Source: an uncultured Bacilli bacterium (GTDB taxonomy: Bacteria > Bacillota_I > Bacilli_A > RF39 > UBA660). Taken from it: 26,141 nt of DNA. A model generated the notes under the pieces. It had not been told where the DNA came from. It did no database searches and worked only from the letters and a program-made list of their open reading frames with translations. Every line of letters begins with the position of its first letter. The stretch's first letter is position 1. The position numbers and the translations under genes are program-made. Of the stretch, positions 13,215-22,393 are shown in pieces. The stretch covers positions 1 to 26,141 of the forward strand of contig CAKOXI010000015.1 in assembly GCA_934130045.1 (NCBI GenBank). The letters run 5' to 3'.

Positions 13215-13516
13215 AAAATCACTAACCTATCTTCGTTATCAACTATCTTAGAATCATGTTTCCCAATTATATATTCTATTTGTGAGTATTGTTTTTCAGT
13301 TATGGTGAGAACTTGAATTAATCCTTTTTTGGGTGATTTTTTTCTCAATCTTTCCATTAATCCCTCAGATTGCTGTAAATTTAAAACCAATTTAGAATAA
13401 ACAGACTCTTGCATCATTACAAATCCTTCACTAATTAAGTATTTTCTAAATTCAGAATAATTTCGTTTATCTCTTGCATAAATATTTGGCAAATCAAAAA
13501 ATACAATTGTTCTCAT
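13211..13516 (-). CDS. cas2: Cas2, adaptation complex subunit
   Basis: 101 residues from the ATG of MRTIVFFDLPN, the usual type II-A Cas2 beginning; GAGGGAT lies 7 bp upstream inside the end of cas1. A longer frame (to 13564) runs into cas1 and is rejected. Visible are the ferredoxin-like first strand with the conserved Asp (VFFDLP), GFVMMQESVYSKL, and GLIQVLTITEKQYSQIEYI near the end. Two Cas2 dimers with Cas1 form the integrase that inserts new spacers. It starts 4 bp after the cas1 stop. Confidence 0.95.
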   Translation of the reverse strand: MRTIVFFDLPNIYARDKRNYSEFRKYLISEGFVMMQESVYSKLVLNLQQSEGLMERLRKKSPKKGLIQVLTITEKQYSQIEYIIGKHDSKIVDNEDRLVIL

Positions 13517-13520
13517 TGCT

Positions 13521-14393
13521 CTATCCCTCATAGTAAATAAATTCCTTATAATTATCTGAATCATTTATAGAATCAAGGGTATTTTTTATATACATCTTTA
13601 TTACATCTTTTAAAATATACTTTTTATTTTGATACATAAAATAATTATTAAAGATATTTACGATGTCTAATTTATAATCTTTATCAAATTTTCTGTTTTG
13701 GTTATAATATACAAAATTGTCTATAATTATTCTAAACGGTTCCATTAAATCACAACTTAAATTAAATTGATTAAATTCATTTTTATGATGAATACCTAAC
13801 TGTGTTAAATATCCATTATTAATAACCTCTTTATTTATAGTTGAAAGTAGTATTGCATATCCATAATTTAATGCGGCATTCACTTCATCTGAATTATTTC
13901 TAACAAAGTTATTACCGAAAAGAGAATTAAAATATACTTTAGCAGCGTGTCCTTCTCTATTCGTTTTATCACCAACTTTTACATCATTTATGTAACTTAA
14001 TACTAAATCATATTTATCAGATTTTACTTTTCTAAGTAATAATGATTGATTAAGAATTTTATTCTTTACAATTTTAGACCATAGTTCATCTTTATTGCTA
14101 ACTTTCCAAGAAATTTGTTCCTTAATTTTTTTACTAGAATTATGTCTTGAATAATAAGAAGATAATTCCCCAAAAGGATTATGTTTATCATCGCAAAAAA
14201 TTATATTTATTTTATTATCTGAAAGTTCCTTTAATAAATATGTAGAAATAGATACAGATATAGAATCAACTATTATAGTATCTATTTCTGATAAATGTAC
14301 ATATTTTTCATCATTATTTTGTTTAACAACTAAAAACCTATTTTTATAACTTATTTTAGATTGTTTTGAAATAACTACTGTTCTAAAACTCAT
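13521..14393 (-). CDS. cas1: Cas1, spacer integrase
   Basis: 290 residues, the normal type II length. The metal-coordinating residues of the family are present: E147 (NREGHAAKVYF), H203 (GIHHKNEFNQFNL) and E218 (CDLMEPFR). The N-terminal beta domain is followed by the all-alpha catalytic domain. Cas1 catalyses the two transesterifications that join a protospacer to the leader-proximal repeat. The start overlaps the end of cas9 by 11 bp, so the operon is translationally coupled. Confidence 0.97.
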   Translation of the reverse strand: MSFRTVVISKQSKISYKNRFLVVKQNNDEKYVHLSEIDTIIVDSISVSISTYLLKELSDNKINIIFCDDKHNPFGELSSYYSRHNSSKKIKEQISWKVSNKDELWSKIVKNKILNQSLLLRKVKSDKYDLVLSYINDVKVGDKTNREGHAAKVYFNSLFGNNFVRNNSDEVNAALNYGYAILLSTINKEVINNGYLTQLGIHHKNEFNQFNLSCDLMEPFRIIIDNFVYYNQNRKFDKDYKLDIVNIFNNYFMYQNKKYILKDVIKMYIKNTLDSINDSDNYKEFIYYEG

Positions 14394-17300
14394 ATATACT
14401 TTCCCTTAATCCAGTAAAAGATTTATTTGATATTTTCATACTATCAATTATACGACCATTTTTCTTTCCAAATGCAGATGAACTTTTTTCATTTAAAAAC
14501 TTAAAATTAGCATTATCGCTTTTACAATTTAGTAATTTAGTTAATTCTTTAATGATTTTTTCTTTTTCTTCTATTGTAAAAATACTATAATCATCATAAT
14601 TTATTAATTGTTTCAATTCTAAAATTAAATTAGAAAATAGGACATAATTATTATCTATAGACTTTACAATATAAGTAATAATATTATCTAATTTTTTCTC
14701 ATAATCAATAAGCATATCATTACCTTTTTTATTAAATAATTTGTTTAATGCATACTTATTTTCCTTCATAAATTCTTTATCGTATTTAAACTCTAAAGCA
14801 TTGCAAACCTCAACCCTATCTGATGCACCAATTAAATAACAAATTTGATTATTCCAATTTATTAATGAATAAAATGGCACCTTTTTATTAGAAATAACTA
14901 AATTATCATTCTCTTTTAATTTTAATAGTTTTCTAAAATAAGATTCAATATTTTCTTTTGATTCATTTTTTAAAAATATTGGAAAACCAACTAATCGATT
15001 GCTTTTTTTATTTTTATGTGTATAGTTAATCATTACTGCATATGATGGGTTAATACTTGTATATGAACCATAATCTTTAATAGGCATATTTTTCTTTAAA
15101 GGAATTCCTTTATCAGATTTTTTTTGTTTTGTTTGATTGAAGAATTCTCCTGTTCTAATTTCTGTTTTTTTACTAATTAATATATCGTTTCTATATAATG
15201 TATCCTCGACAGTTTGATTAAATTTTTTAGCATCAAATAATATTTCACCAGTTTTTTCATCAATTAAATTACCGGAAATTTTATTTACAATATAACTTGC
15301 ATCGGCATCTAAACTGTTTATTACATATCCATACTTTAATTTTTTGTATTGTCCTAATTCTCTTAATTTTGAATTTAACTCTTTTACCATTTCAAAATTA
15401 ATTTTCTTTTTCATATATTTTTCTTTATATTCTCCAAGTACTGCTGCTAAATAAGCATCATGAGCATGGTGATAATCGTTTATTTCACGAAACTTAAATA
15501 AATCATATCTTTCTCTATAATTATGTGATAAGTCTGCTTTCAGATAAATGATTTTAGAATTTTCATAAAAATTACCTAATATATTTGCTACATGTTTTAT
15601 AATTTGTCTTGTTTCGACTAATTGTCTATTAATAAATCCCTCAATATCATCTTCACTATACTCATTTCTAATTAAATTATAGAATTTTTTAGCAGACATT
15701 AGTTTTTTCTCTTGCAGCTTTTTCCACCAAATTTTATTTTTTTCTGTACGATACTCCCTTGGCAAAATATAATTAGCAGCTTTATTTTGATTACATTCTC
15801 TATACACTAAAGCTTTATTATCAATTGAGTCATCTTTAATTAAAGTTCTAGGTATTATATGGTCTATTTCATATAAATCCAAATCATCAATGTTTAAAGG
15901 TTTTCCAGAATACAAGCATTTTCCTTCTTGAATAAAATAAAGAAATAATTTTTGAGAAGATATTTTCTCTTTTTCATTTAATTGATTTATTAATAAATTA
16001 TAGTTTTCAATATCATTTTTGCACGATTTGTATAAATCAAGTAAATATTTCTTTCCATCATCTGTACGTTTCTTTTCCTCATCTCCTCTTGACATTTCGA
16101 TAGCAATATTTTTAGGTTCATAACCCATATATTTAACTAATTCTTCTGTAACCTTCAAAGCTTGATATATTCCCCTTTTTGTAGCGGGAGATGTAGCTAA
16201 ATTATCAACTATTTTATAATCAAGTTTTTTATCCATTTTAGTATTATTATATTCCTTTATCATATCTTGAAATTTATATTCATTATTATTTAGTACCTGC
16301 ATAAAATTTTCATCTGTTTCAGACATAATATCCAAAATTGATTTAAAATTTTCAGTTGTTTTATCTTTATAATACTTTGTTTCTAATAATTTTTTGGATA
16401 ATCTACCCCAACCAGAATAAGACTTTTTTATTATTTTATTAATACTTGAACTGTTTAATTTATCATATGCATTTTTTACCTTATTTTCCAAAATATCTTT
16501 ATCCTGAAAAATGGTAATCCATTCTATAATGTTTTCGGCATCGTTAACGTTATAATTAGTATTTTCAAATATTCCATTTTCTCCAAAAAAGTCTATATAT
16601 GACTGCATATTATTAGCAAATTTATTATCTGCAGAATAGCCAATAATATTATAGTTATCGTACATATCCCATTCACCAGTTGATCTAATATAATCAATAA
16701 ATTTTTTGTTAGTTATAGTACCAGATGTTTTTAAAAACAAATCTTTTATTGTATTTTGTTGTTGACTAATACTCATCCTAGAACCATTAATTCTTATTTG
16801 TTTAAGTTCATTCATTACTTTGAACTTAGAATATAAAATTGAATTATTCGGTAATGCATACTCATCTAGTAAATATGTACAATGAGAAATCATTCTCTTA
16901 ATAAATTCTTCTGCTGTTTTTTCCTTATCTACTACTTCATCAAAATTATAGGGAGTTATTTTAACATTTTCTATTTTTCTTTTCATCCAAGCAAATTTAC
17001 TTTGATCACTTGATACTAATGGTCCAACATAATAAGGAATTTTAAACTCTAACAATCTTACTAATTTATAAATTCCATTATTTGTTTTATTTAATAAGAA
17101 TGGATAGTATTTTCCTTGGTTTTCTATTATTTTAATCAATTCATCTTTATTTAATTGATATGGATATTTTCCATTATCAGTAGATGTAATTCTTGGCAAA
17201 AAATCTCCGTTAGAAATTCTATATTTATTATTTACATACTCATCTATAATGTTTTGATCAATTATTACGTTTGAATCAAAAAGTTCTATAAGTTTTTTCT

Positions 17301-18405
17301 CTAACAACTTATTAAAATCTTCACTAGTTATTTTGTTAGTTATGTATTCATCATAAAGACAAATATATTTTTCTTTTGTTCTAAATATTTGATTATAAAG
17401 TTTTCTATTGAATCTAAATAATTTTTTTAATAAGGCTAAATCTTTTTTATGTTCTTCATACTTTTCAACCATTAAATCTGATAAATTTGTATTATTTCTA
17501 CCATTAAATAATTTTTTTAAAAAAAGTGAATCATATAAATTTTTGAATGAATCCATTATTTCAATATTATCACCTAACATATCCGAAAATTCGCAATACT
17601 TAGTATCATAATCAGGATCTTTAAAACTTAATTCTATTTTTTGATTATTTTCCTCTATGGCTAACATTTTATTAAAATTAAATTTATTACCAACAATCAT
17701 TTTAATGAATTCGCCTATAAATTCTTTTGGTAATATATTTGAAAATTCTTTTTGCAACTCCACCTTAATATCATTTTTTGATTCTTTTAATAGAATTTCA
17801 ACCATATTATCTAAATTAATTAAAGATTGATAATTGTCTGGTAAATTTAAGGTTGGCAAATCTAAAATTGAATTAAAAACATCACATAATTTTTCTTTAA
17901 TATTTAAACTGTTAACACTAAAATTACTATTTTCATATAAGAAATTTCCTCTATATTTTATAATATGGTGAATAGAAAGATAAACTAATTTGATATCAAA
18001 TTTTTCTTTACTTTCTATAATTGATTTTCTCAAATGATAAATAGTTGGATATTTTTTATTGTATTCTTTTATTTGTGTTTTTTCATCATTTGTTAATTTA
18101 ATTGTTTTATTTATGTTATCATTTTCTAAAAATTTTGACTCTTTTAATTTTTGAAAAAAAGCACTATCAATTTCGTTTTTAAATTCTTCTCTTAAAAGTT
18201 TTATTCTTTCTCTTCTTCTATCATATCTTCTTCTTGTACTTCTAAAATTTCTTCTAGTAGCTGCTGTATCTGCCTCATCAAAAAGTCGTACTCCCCATAA
18301 AGCTTTTCCACCTTTTTTTATTACTTTTTGAGTGTTTTCTTCTACAATAGCCCAACCAACAGAATTGGTTCCAATATCAAGCCCTATATTATAATTTTTT
18401 TTCAT
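14383..18405 (-). CDS. cas9: Cas9, type II-A RNA-guided endonuclease
   Basis: 1340 residues. RuvC-I carries D10 (NIGLDIGTNSVGWAI). The arginine-rich bridge helix lies at about 51-75. RuvC-II has E770 (IAIEMSRGDEEKKRT). The HNH domain has D848-H849 (LYEIDHIIPRT) and the Asn in NQNKAAN. RuvC-III has HHAHDAY with D983. The C-terminal part ends with SFTGLRESIYEF, matching the SITGLYETRID end of the Streptococcus pyogenes protein. All catalytic residues are intact, so it should cut both strands. The usual two-arginine PAM-reading motif is not obvious; the region reads FGKKNGRIIDSM, so the PAM cannot be predicted here. GGAGG lies 9 bp before the ATG, and the tracrRNA promoter overlaps this leader on the other strand. 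Confidence 0.98.
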   Translation of the reverse strand: MKKNYNIGLDIGTNSVGWAIVEENTQKVIKKGGKALWGVRLFDEADTAATRRNFRSTRRRYDRRRERIKLLREEFKNEIDSAFFQKLKESKFLENDNINKTIKLTNDEKTQIKEYNKKYPTIYHLRKSIIESKEKFDIKLVYLSIHHIIKYRGNFLYENSNFSVNSLNIKEKLCDVFNSILDLPTLNLPDNYQSLINLDNMVEILLKESKNDIKVELQKEFSNILPKEFIGEFIKMIVGNKFNFNKMLAIEENNQKIELSFKDPDYDTKYCEFSDMLGDNIEIMDSFKNLYDSLFLKKLFNGRNNTNLSDLMVEKYEEHKKDLALLKKLFRFNRKLYNQIFRTKEKYICLYDEYITNKITSEDFNKLLEKKLIELFDSNVIIDQNIIDEYVNNKYRISNGDFLPRITSTDNGKYPYQLNKDELIKIIENQGKYYPFLLNKTNNGIYKLVRLLEFKIPYYVGPLVSSDQSKFAWMKRKIENVKITPYNFDEVVDKEKTAEEFIKRMISHCTYLLDEYALPNNSILYSKFKVMNELKQIRINGSRMSISQQQNTIKDLFLKTSGTITNKKFIDYIRSTGEWDMYDNYNIIGYSADNKFANNMQSYIDFFGENGIFENTNYNVNDAENIIEWITIFQDKDILENKVKNAYDKLNSSSINKIIKKSYSGWGRLSKKLLETKYYKDKTTENFKSILDIMSETDENFMQVLNNNEYKFQDMIKEYNNTKMDKKLDYKIVDNLATSPATKRGIYQALKVTEELVKYMGYEPKNIAIEMSRGDEEKKRTDDGKKYLLDLYKSCKNDIENYNLLINQLNEKEKISSQKLFLYFIQEGKCLYSGKPLNIDDLDLYEIDHIIPRTLIKDDSIDNKALVYRECNQNKAANYILPREYRTEKNKIWWKKLQEKKLMSAKKFYNLIRNEYSEDDIEGFINRQLVETRQIIKHVANILGNFYENSKIIYLKADLSHNYRERYDLFKFREINDYHHAHDAYLAAVLGEYKEKYMKKKINFEMVKELNSKLRELGQYKKLKYGYVINSLDADASYIVNKISGNLIDEKTGEILFDAKKFNQTVEDTLYRNDILISKKTEIRTGEFFNQTKQKKSDKGIPLKKNMPIKDYGSYTSINPSYAVMINYTHKNKKSNRLVGFPIFLKNESKENIESYFRKLLKLKENDNLVISNKKVPFYSLINWNNQICYLIGASDRVEVCNALEFKYDKEFMKENKYALNKLFNKKGNDMLIDYEKKLDNIITYIVKSIDNNYVLFSNLILELKQLINYDDYSIFTIEEKEKIIKELTKLLNCKSDNANFKFLNEKSSSAFGKKNGRIIDSMKISNKSFTGLRESIYEF

Positions 18406-18406
18406 A

Positions 18407-18435
18407 TTGACATACCTCCAATTTTATGATACTAT
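18407..18435 (+). promoter_or_regulatory. tracrRNA promoter, antisense to the cas9 translation start
   Basis: A perfect TTGACA (18407-18412) and TACTAT (18430-18435) with a 17-bp spacer predict transcription starting near 18442, at the beginning of the anti-repeat. The -35 lies 2 bp from the cas9 start codon and the promoter covers the cas9 Shine-Dalgarno, so the two divergent units cannot be fully independent. Confidence 0.75.
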
Positions 18436-18441
18436 TAAGTT

Positions 18442-18536
18442 GTCTTAATACCATTTAAGATGACATAGAGAGTTAAAATAAAGCTTTAAGCCTAAATGCT
18501 CACATTATGTGTTCGACTGTTTAGCAGTCTTTTTTT
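18442..18536 (+). ncRNA. tracrRNA
   Basis: The anti-repeat matches 25 consecutive bases of the plus-strand repeat (TTAATACCATTT...ACATAGA). Then comes GAG, which gives the usual bulge, and TTAAAATAAAGC, which pairs with the crRNA's GUUUUA and is nearly the same as in the S. pyogenes tracrRNA (GTTAAAATAAGGC). After that come a small nexus-like GCTTTAAGC, a short CACA-TGTG hairpin, and a final GACTG-CAGTC hairpin with T7 as terminator. Length is about 95 nt. It pairs with crRNA, recruits RNase III and is held by Cas9. It lies upstream of cas9 on the opposite strand. Confidence 0.95.
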
Positions 18537-18555
18537 ATGTCCTCAACTTAATAAT

Positions 18556-18598
18556 AAAAAAGGCTACTACAAAACTTTTCAAGTCTGTACTAGCCCTT
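18556..18598 (-). terminator. Terminator of the glycosyltransferase-amidase operon
   Basis: On the minus strand GGCTA and TAGCC, extended by TAC/GTA across one mismatch, form a stem followed by a T6 run. It separates the host operon from the tracrRNA terminator that faces it. Confidence 0.7.
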
Positions 18599-18647
18599 AA
18601 ACAATTTAATTTTATCATTTTATACGACATATTTCAACAAATTTCGC

Positions 18648-19343
18648 TCAAGAATTATATTTCTTACGTCCTTTAAAAAATATCTTACAAATTTTTATAG
18701 AATCCTTTATTGGTTTAAATCTTGAATGTTTGTTTTTATTTATATAAACAGTATTAATAGTAATTTCAATTATGTTAATATGTTTTTTTATGCAATAAAT
18801 TAATACATTAGTTTCAAAATTAAATTTATTACCATCTAAATAACATAATTCTTTAATTAAACTATTTGGATATATTCTAAGTCCTGTTTGAGTATCTGAT
18901 ATATATTTTTTATAGAATATTCTAAACATTCTTGATGTAATTTTATTTCCAAGCTTAGATTTTAATGGAACAATCTTTAAATTAAAATTTCTAACACCTA
19001 ATATTAAACTATTATTATCGAAAAAATTCATTAATTTAAAAGTATCTTCTATTAAGTGTTGTGAGTCATCATCTAAAGTTATAATTCCATCATATTTATT
19101 TTTTAAATTTCTTATATAATATCTAAATCCAGTTTTTAATGCTGCACCTTTTCCTAAATTAATTTGATGAGTTAAAATAGTACAGTACTTTAATTTTTTC
19201 AAATCTTCAAATATTTTTTTATCTTTAGATCCATCATCAACAATTAAGATTTCTAAAAACCCACTTTTATATAAGTCCTTAACATACTGAATTAATGAGT
19301 TTGTAGGATTAAATGATGGAATAAGCGGTATAATTTTTTTCAT
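18648..19343 (-). CDS. Family 2 glycosyltransferase (polyprenyl-phosphate sugar synthase type)
   Basis: 231 residues, the size of single-domain DPM1-like enzymes, which move a sugar from a nucleotide donor to a polyprenyl phosphate on the inner face of the membrane. The GT-A fold signatures are VDDGS (35-39), NLGKGAALKTGFR (62-74) and the metal-binding DDDSQH (91-96, where most relatives have DADGQ), followed by SDTQTGLR. There is no C-terminal membrane domain, as in soluble DPM1 forms. It starts 3 bp after the amidase gene, so the two form an operon; a role in making a cell-surface glycan is likely. The sugar is unknown. Confidence 0.85.
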   Translation of the reverse strand: MKKIIPLIPSFNPTNSLIQYVKDLYKSGFLEILIVDDGSKDKKIFEDLKKLKYCTILTHQINLGKGAALKTGFRYYIRNLKNKYDGIITLDDDSQHLIEDTFKLMNFFDNNSLILGVRNFNLKIVPLKSKLGNKITSRMFRIFYKKYISDTQTGLRIYPNSLIKELCYLDGNKFNFETNVLIYCIKKHINIIEITINTVYINKNKHSRFKPIKDSIKICKIFFKGRKKYNS

Positions 19344-19345
19344 AG

Positions 19346-20617
19346 TTAATTCCCTTCTAATTCATTTAAAATAGATTGTGCAATAGATTTAGCATATTTA
19401 TCATTATTATTTTTAATATTAGTAACATCTTTTTTACTTGTTAAATAACCAAGTTCTAATAAATAGCTTTCCATTCCTACATTTGAATTATAATAATAGT
19501 TATAAGCAGTACCATCTCTACCATCTTTATAGGCACCACTCATATATCCTCCTGTTTCACGAATAATAAAATAATATGTAGTTTTTAGGTCTATATCATA
19601 AGGTTTATACCCTTGTGTTTTAGCGGTTTCACTAGCTTCACGTAAATCAATATCCTGAAGGGTTCTTGTATAAACACCATTTTTAACCTTGAAAGAATTA
19701 TTAGTTGAAAATTTTGTTCCAGAATTTTTTACGATATTACTAGCTAAAGAAGAAGCAAACGAATAATCAATATTATAAGATGTATATATTTCAAGTCCAG
19801 AGTCATTATAATCGTTGCTATTTAAATGAATTGCAAACAAATATTTTGCCTTACTATCATTTGCTATATTAACTCTTCCATTTTTCCCATAATTTGGTAA
19901 CCTTTCTTCTAAATTTAAATCACCTCTAGTTAGTTTAACCTTAAGTCCATTTTTTTCTAATTCTTCTTTTATTTTAGAGCTAATTAAATAAGTAAAATCA
20001 GTTTCACAATAAGAATTACCACAAGCACCCTTATCAATACCACCATGCCCTGGATCTAATACAATATCATATACATCTTCATTATTATCTTTTTTTACAT
20101 TAAGATTTATAGTATCATTTTTATTTTGAAAATTATATTTTTTTTGAGCATTATTTTTTCTAATTGAATAATATTCGGTTTCTCCGTAATTTGTATTATT
20201 TTTTAATTTATAATATATAATATCATTTCCATTAATTAATTCTATATATAAGTTATAATTTCCTACATTTAAGTTATCAATTAAATAACCATTATTTATT
20301 TTATCACCAAGATAAAAATTAATATTATTATTTTCAAATTCATAATCAAGTGGTACCTTTGTATCTTCCCCAGAATGGAATAGCAAATTAATTTCATCAA
20401 AACTTAAATTTTCTTCTATATTACCTTTAATATTTAAATGATTTCCATAAATATAAATTTCTGAAATAAATGCCACATTATCTGTTTCAATAATATATTT
20501 TTTAGGAAATAAGTTAAATAAAAATTTTATTCCACAAAATGCAATATATACAATTATTATAAAAATTATAAATAATAATAGTAATTTTTTTGCTCTTTTT
20601 GATCTTTTTCTTTTCAT
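19346..20617 (-). CDS. Membrane-anchored N-acetylmuramoyl-L-alanine amidase (Amidase_3)
   Basis: 423 residues. A basic N-terminus and one membrane helix (12-37) place the rest outside the cell. Residues 40-150 are a beta-rich domain of unknown kind (possibly wall binding), then an Asn/Lys linker. The catalytic Amidase_3 domain from about 183 has zinc ligands H191 (LDPGHGG), E205 (ETDFTY) and H264 (FAIHLNSN) and the catalytic Glu E388 (LLELGYL). It cuts the amide bond between muramic acid and the stem peptide. Relatives include CwlD of spore cortex formation; the extra N-terminal domain makes an exact assignment unsafe. A TATAAT lies just upstream. Confidence 0.88.
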   Translation of the reverse strand: MKRKRSKRAKKLLLLFIIFIIIVYIAFCGIKFLFNLFPKKYIIETDNVAFISEIYIYGNHLNIKGNIEENLSFDEINLLFHSGEDTKVPLDYEFENNNINFYLGDKINNGYLIDNLNVGNYNLYIELINGNDIIYYKLKNNTNYGETEYYSIRKNNAQKKYNFQNKNDTINLNVKKDNNEDVYDIVLDPGHGGIDKGACGNSYCETDFTYLISSKIKEELEKNGLKVKLTRGDLNLEERLPNYGKNGRVNIANDSKAKYLFAIHLNSNDYNDSGLEIYTSYNIDYSFASSLASNIVKNSGTKFSTNNSFKVKNGVYTRTLQDIDLREASETAKTQGYKPYDIDLKTTYYFIIRETGGYMSGAYKDGRDGTAYNYYYNSNVGMESYLLELGYLTSKKDVTNIKNNNDKYAKSIAQSILNELEGN

Positions 20618-20634
20618 ATTATTACCTCAATATC

Positions 20635-20671
20635 ATTATAACAAAAAAATTAGTAATCAATATACTAATTT
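20635..20671 (-). terminator. Terminator of the metallophosphoesterase operon, with downstream -10
   Basis: AAATTAGTA (20647-20655) and TACTAATTT (20663-20671) form a 9-bp stem with a 7-nt loop and, on the minus strand, a T run. Immediately after it TATAAT (20640-20635) could be the -10 of the amidase gene; no clear -35. Confidence 0.6.
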
Positions 20672-20681
20672 AATAATTTTT

Positions 20682-21563
20682 TTAAGACTTTACATTGCCA
20701 AATTCTATAATATCCATATCGTTATGATACAAACAATTAAGTTTTTGTAAAAATTTTGGGGATGATGCTGAAAATTTCATAATTCCACCTGTTATAATTA
20801 AAACTATCTTTTTATTATTAATAATAAATTCTTTTTTGCCTCTTGTATTTGCTGGAAAAAATTTCTTTTCTGGACTTATTAAACCAATTGTAGTAGGTAA
20901 TTTTTTTAAAATAGGAAATAATAATCCATCATGCATATGACCAGATAAAATTAAATCAACTGAATTTATTATTTTAATTTTTTCTAATGTTTTTTCATTT
21001 ATTTTAAGTGGTGAGTGGCACATCAAAATTGTATATTTATCTTCCTTTAAATCATTAAAATTTTCATTCATTTCCTTAATTAATACATCCCCATTTTCTT
21101 GCTTGATATAATAATTTCTACTTTGATTATAGCCAATTATTCTATAATTTGAGGTTTCATATATTTCATTATCTAAAAGATGTATTTTTAAATTATTATT
21201 ATTTTTTATCATTTTGTGCCAATATAAAATTGATTCACTAGATATATTACCAGTTTTTAATTTTTTTTGATTCATAAAATCATGACTGCCTAATACAATA
21301 AAGACATCTGATATATCTGATAATTTATTTAATACTTGTAATAAATATTTTTCATTTTCTAATTTTTTTAAGTATCTAAATTCATCAATCAAGTCTCCAC
21401 ATATTAATATAATATCAGGTTTTAAAAATTTAGCTTTTTCAATCATATTATTTATTAAAATTTTGTTATAATCATCCCATAGATGAATATCACCTGTTAA
21501 TAAAATCTTAAATTTCTTTTTTATTTTATTACTATATAATTTGTATTTTTTAACTTTAATCAT
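20682..21563 (-). CDS. Calcineurin-like metallophosphoesterase
   Basis: 293 residues. Metal-ligand motifs in family order: GDIH (D25, H27), GDLID (D57), GSHD (92-95, usual form GNHD), CHSP, and GHMH near residue 210. The Asn of GNHD is replaced by Ser, which is uncommon because that Asn normally binds the second metal. The family hydrolyses phosphomonoesters, diesters or phospholipid head groups; the substrate cannot be told. No signal peptide. It starts 3 bp after the radical SAM gene, so they are probably co-expressed. Confidence 0.85.
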   Translation of the reverse strand: MIKVKKYKLYSNKIKKKFKILLTGDIHLWDDYNKILINNMIEKAKFLKPDIILICGDLIDEFRYLKKLENEKYLLQVLNKLSDISDVFIVLGSHDFMNQKKLKTGNISSESILYWHKMIKNNNNLKIHLLDNEIYETSNYRIIGYNQSRNYYIKQENGDVLIKEMNENFNDLKEDKYTILMCHSPLKINEKTLEKIKIINSVDLILSGHMHDGLLFPILKKLPTTIGLISPEKKFFPANTRGKKEFIINNKKIVLIITGGIMKFSASSPKFLQKLNCLYHNDMDIIEFGNVKS

Positions 21564-21566
21564 AGA

Positions 21567-22373
21567 TCACCTATCCAAAAAATTACAAGTTTTACATAAT
21601 AATTCACACTTTTTGTGATTTTTAAAACCCGCTAACATATTTATATATCTTTTAGTATTTTTTATATCATTTATATCAGATGAAAAAATGTTTCCTAAAT
21701 TTATAGTTCCTTCTGAGTCAAGACAACACGGTACTATAGTTCCATCAACAAGTATGCCAATGTGATCACTTAGTGCATAACAAGTACCTTTTTGATAAAT
21801 CTTTTTATTATTCAAATTAGGCCATATAAATTCGTGAAAATTATTTATAAAAATATTATCTTTAATTTTTATAAATCTTTTATTTTCTAAATCTTCTAAT
21901 GTTATACTTAAATTATATTTTTGATTTATTAAATTTAGTATATTTATTGTATTTTTATTTTTTACCCATAATCTAAGCGATATATATGTTTGTTTTGATA
22001 AGATATCTATACTTTCAAATATATTATTCATATATTTTTCTAATGTAATATTAAACTCATCAAATGAATGAAGTGAAATATTTAATTGTCTAATATTCTT
22101 ATTATTTTTGATCTTATTAATTAAATAACCATTTGTAGTAATATTTACAAAGAAATATTTGCTAGCATAATCTATATATTCATTTATTTTAGGATGTAGT
22201 AATGGTTCTCCCATAAGATGAAAATATAAATATTTAGTATGTGGTTTAATTTTATCTAATATTATATGAAATTTTTCTTCATCTAAAAAAGCTTTTGTTC
22301 TTTTATTTTTCGCACAAAAATTACAATTTAAATTACAATTATTAGTTATTTCTAAATATATTTTTTTATACAT
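21567..22373 (-). CDS. Radical SAM protein with SPASM-type C-terminus
   Basis: 268 residues. The CxxxCxxC iron-sulfur motif CNLNCNFC (C13, C17, C20) is near the start, followed by the SAM-binding GEPLLHP. The C-terminal region has further cysteines (GTCYALSD, VPCCLDSEGTINLGN, CELLCKTCNF), the pattern of SPASM domains with auxiliary clusters, as in peptide- or sugar-modifying enzymes. The middle is short. No precursor peptide is evident next to it. It sits in a three-gene unit with a lipoprotein and a metallophosphoesterase; the substrate is unknown. Confidence 0.88.
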   Translation of the reverse strand: MYKKIYLEITNNCNLNCNFCAKNKRTKAFLDEEKFHIILDKIKPHTKYLYFHLMGEPLLHPKINEYIDYASKYFFVNITTNGYLINKIKNNKNIRQLNISLHSFDEFNITLEKYMNNIFESIDILSKQTYISLRLWVKNKNTINILNLINQKYNLSITLEDLENKRFIKIKDNIFINNFHEFIWPNLNNKKIYQKGTCYALSDHIGILVDGTIVPCCLDSEGTINLGNIFSSDINDIKNTKRYINMLAGFKNHKKCELLCKTCNFLDR

Positions 22374-22393
22374 AAATCCTCATTATCTTAATT

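Noticed and set aside
13517..13564. Longer Cas2 start inside cas1
   Set aside because: The ATG at 13516 gives the family-typical beginning and has a correctly spaced GAGGGAT; the extension is just cas1 sequence in another frame.
17408..17611. Plus-strand open frame within cas9
   Set aside because: Antisense to cas9 with no start signal.
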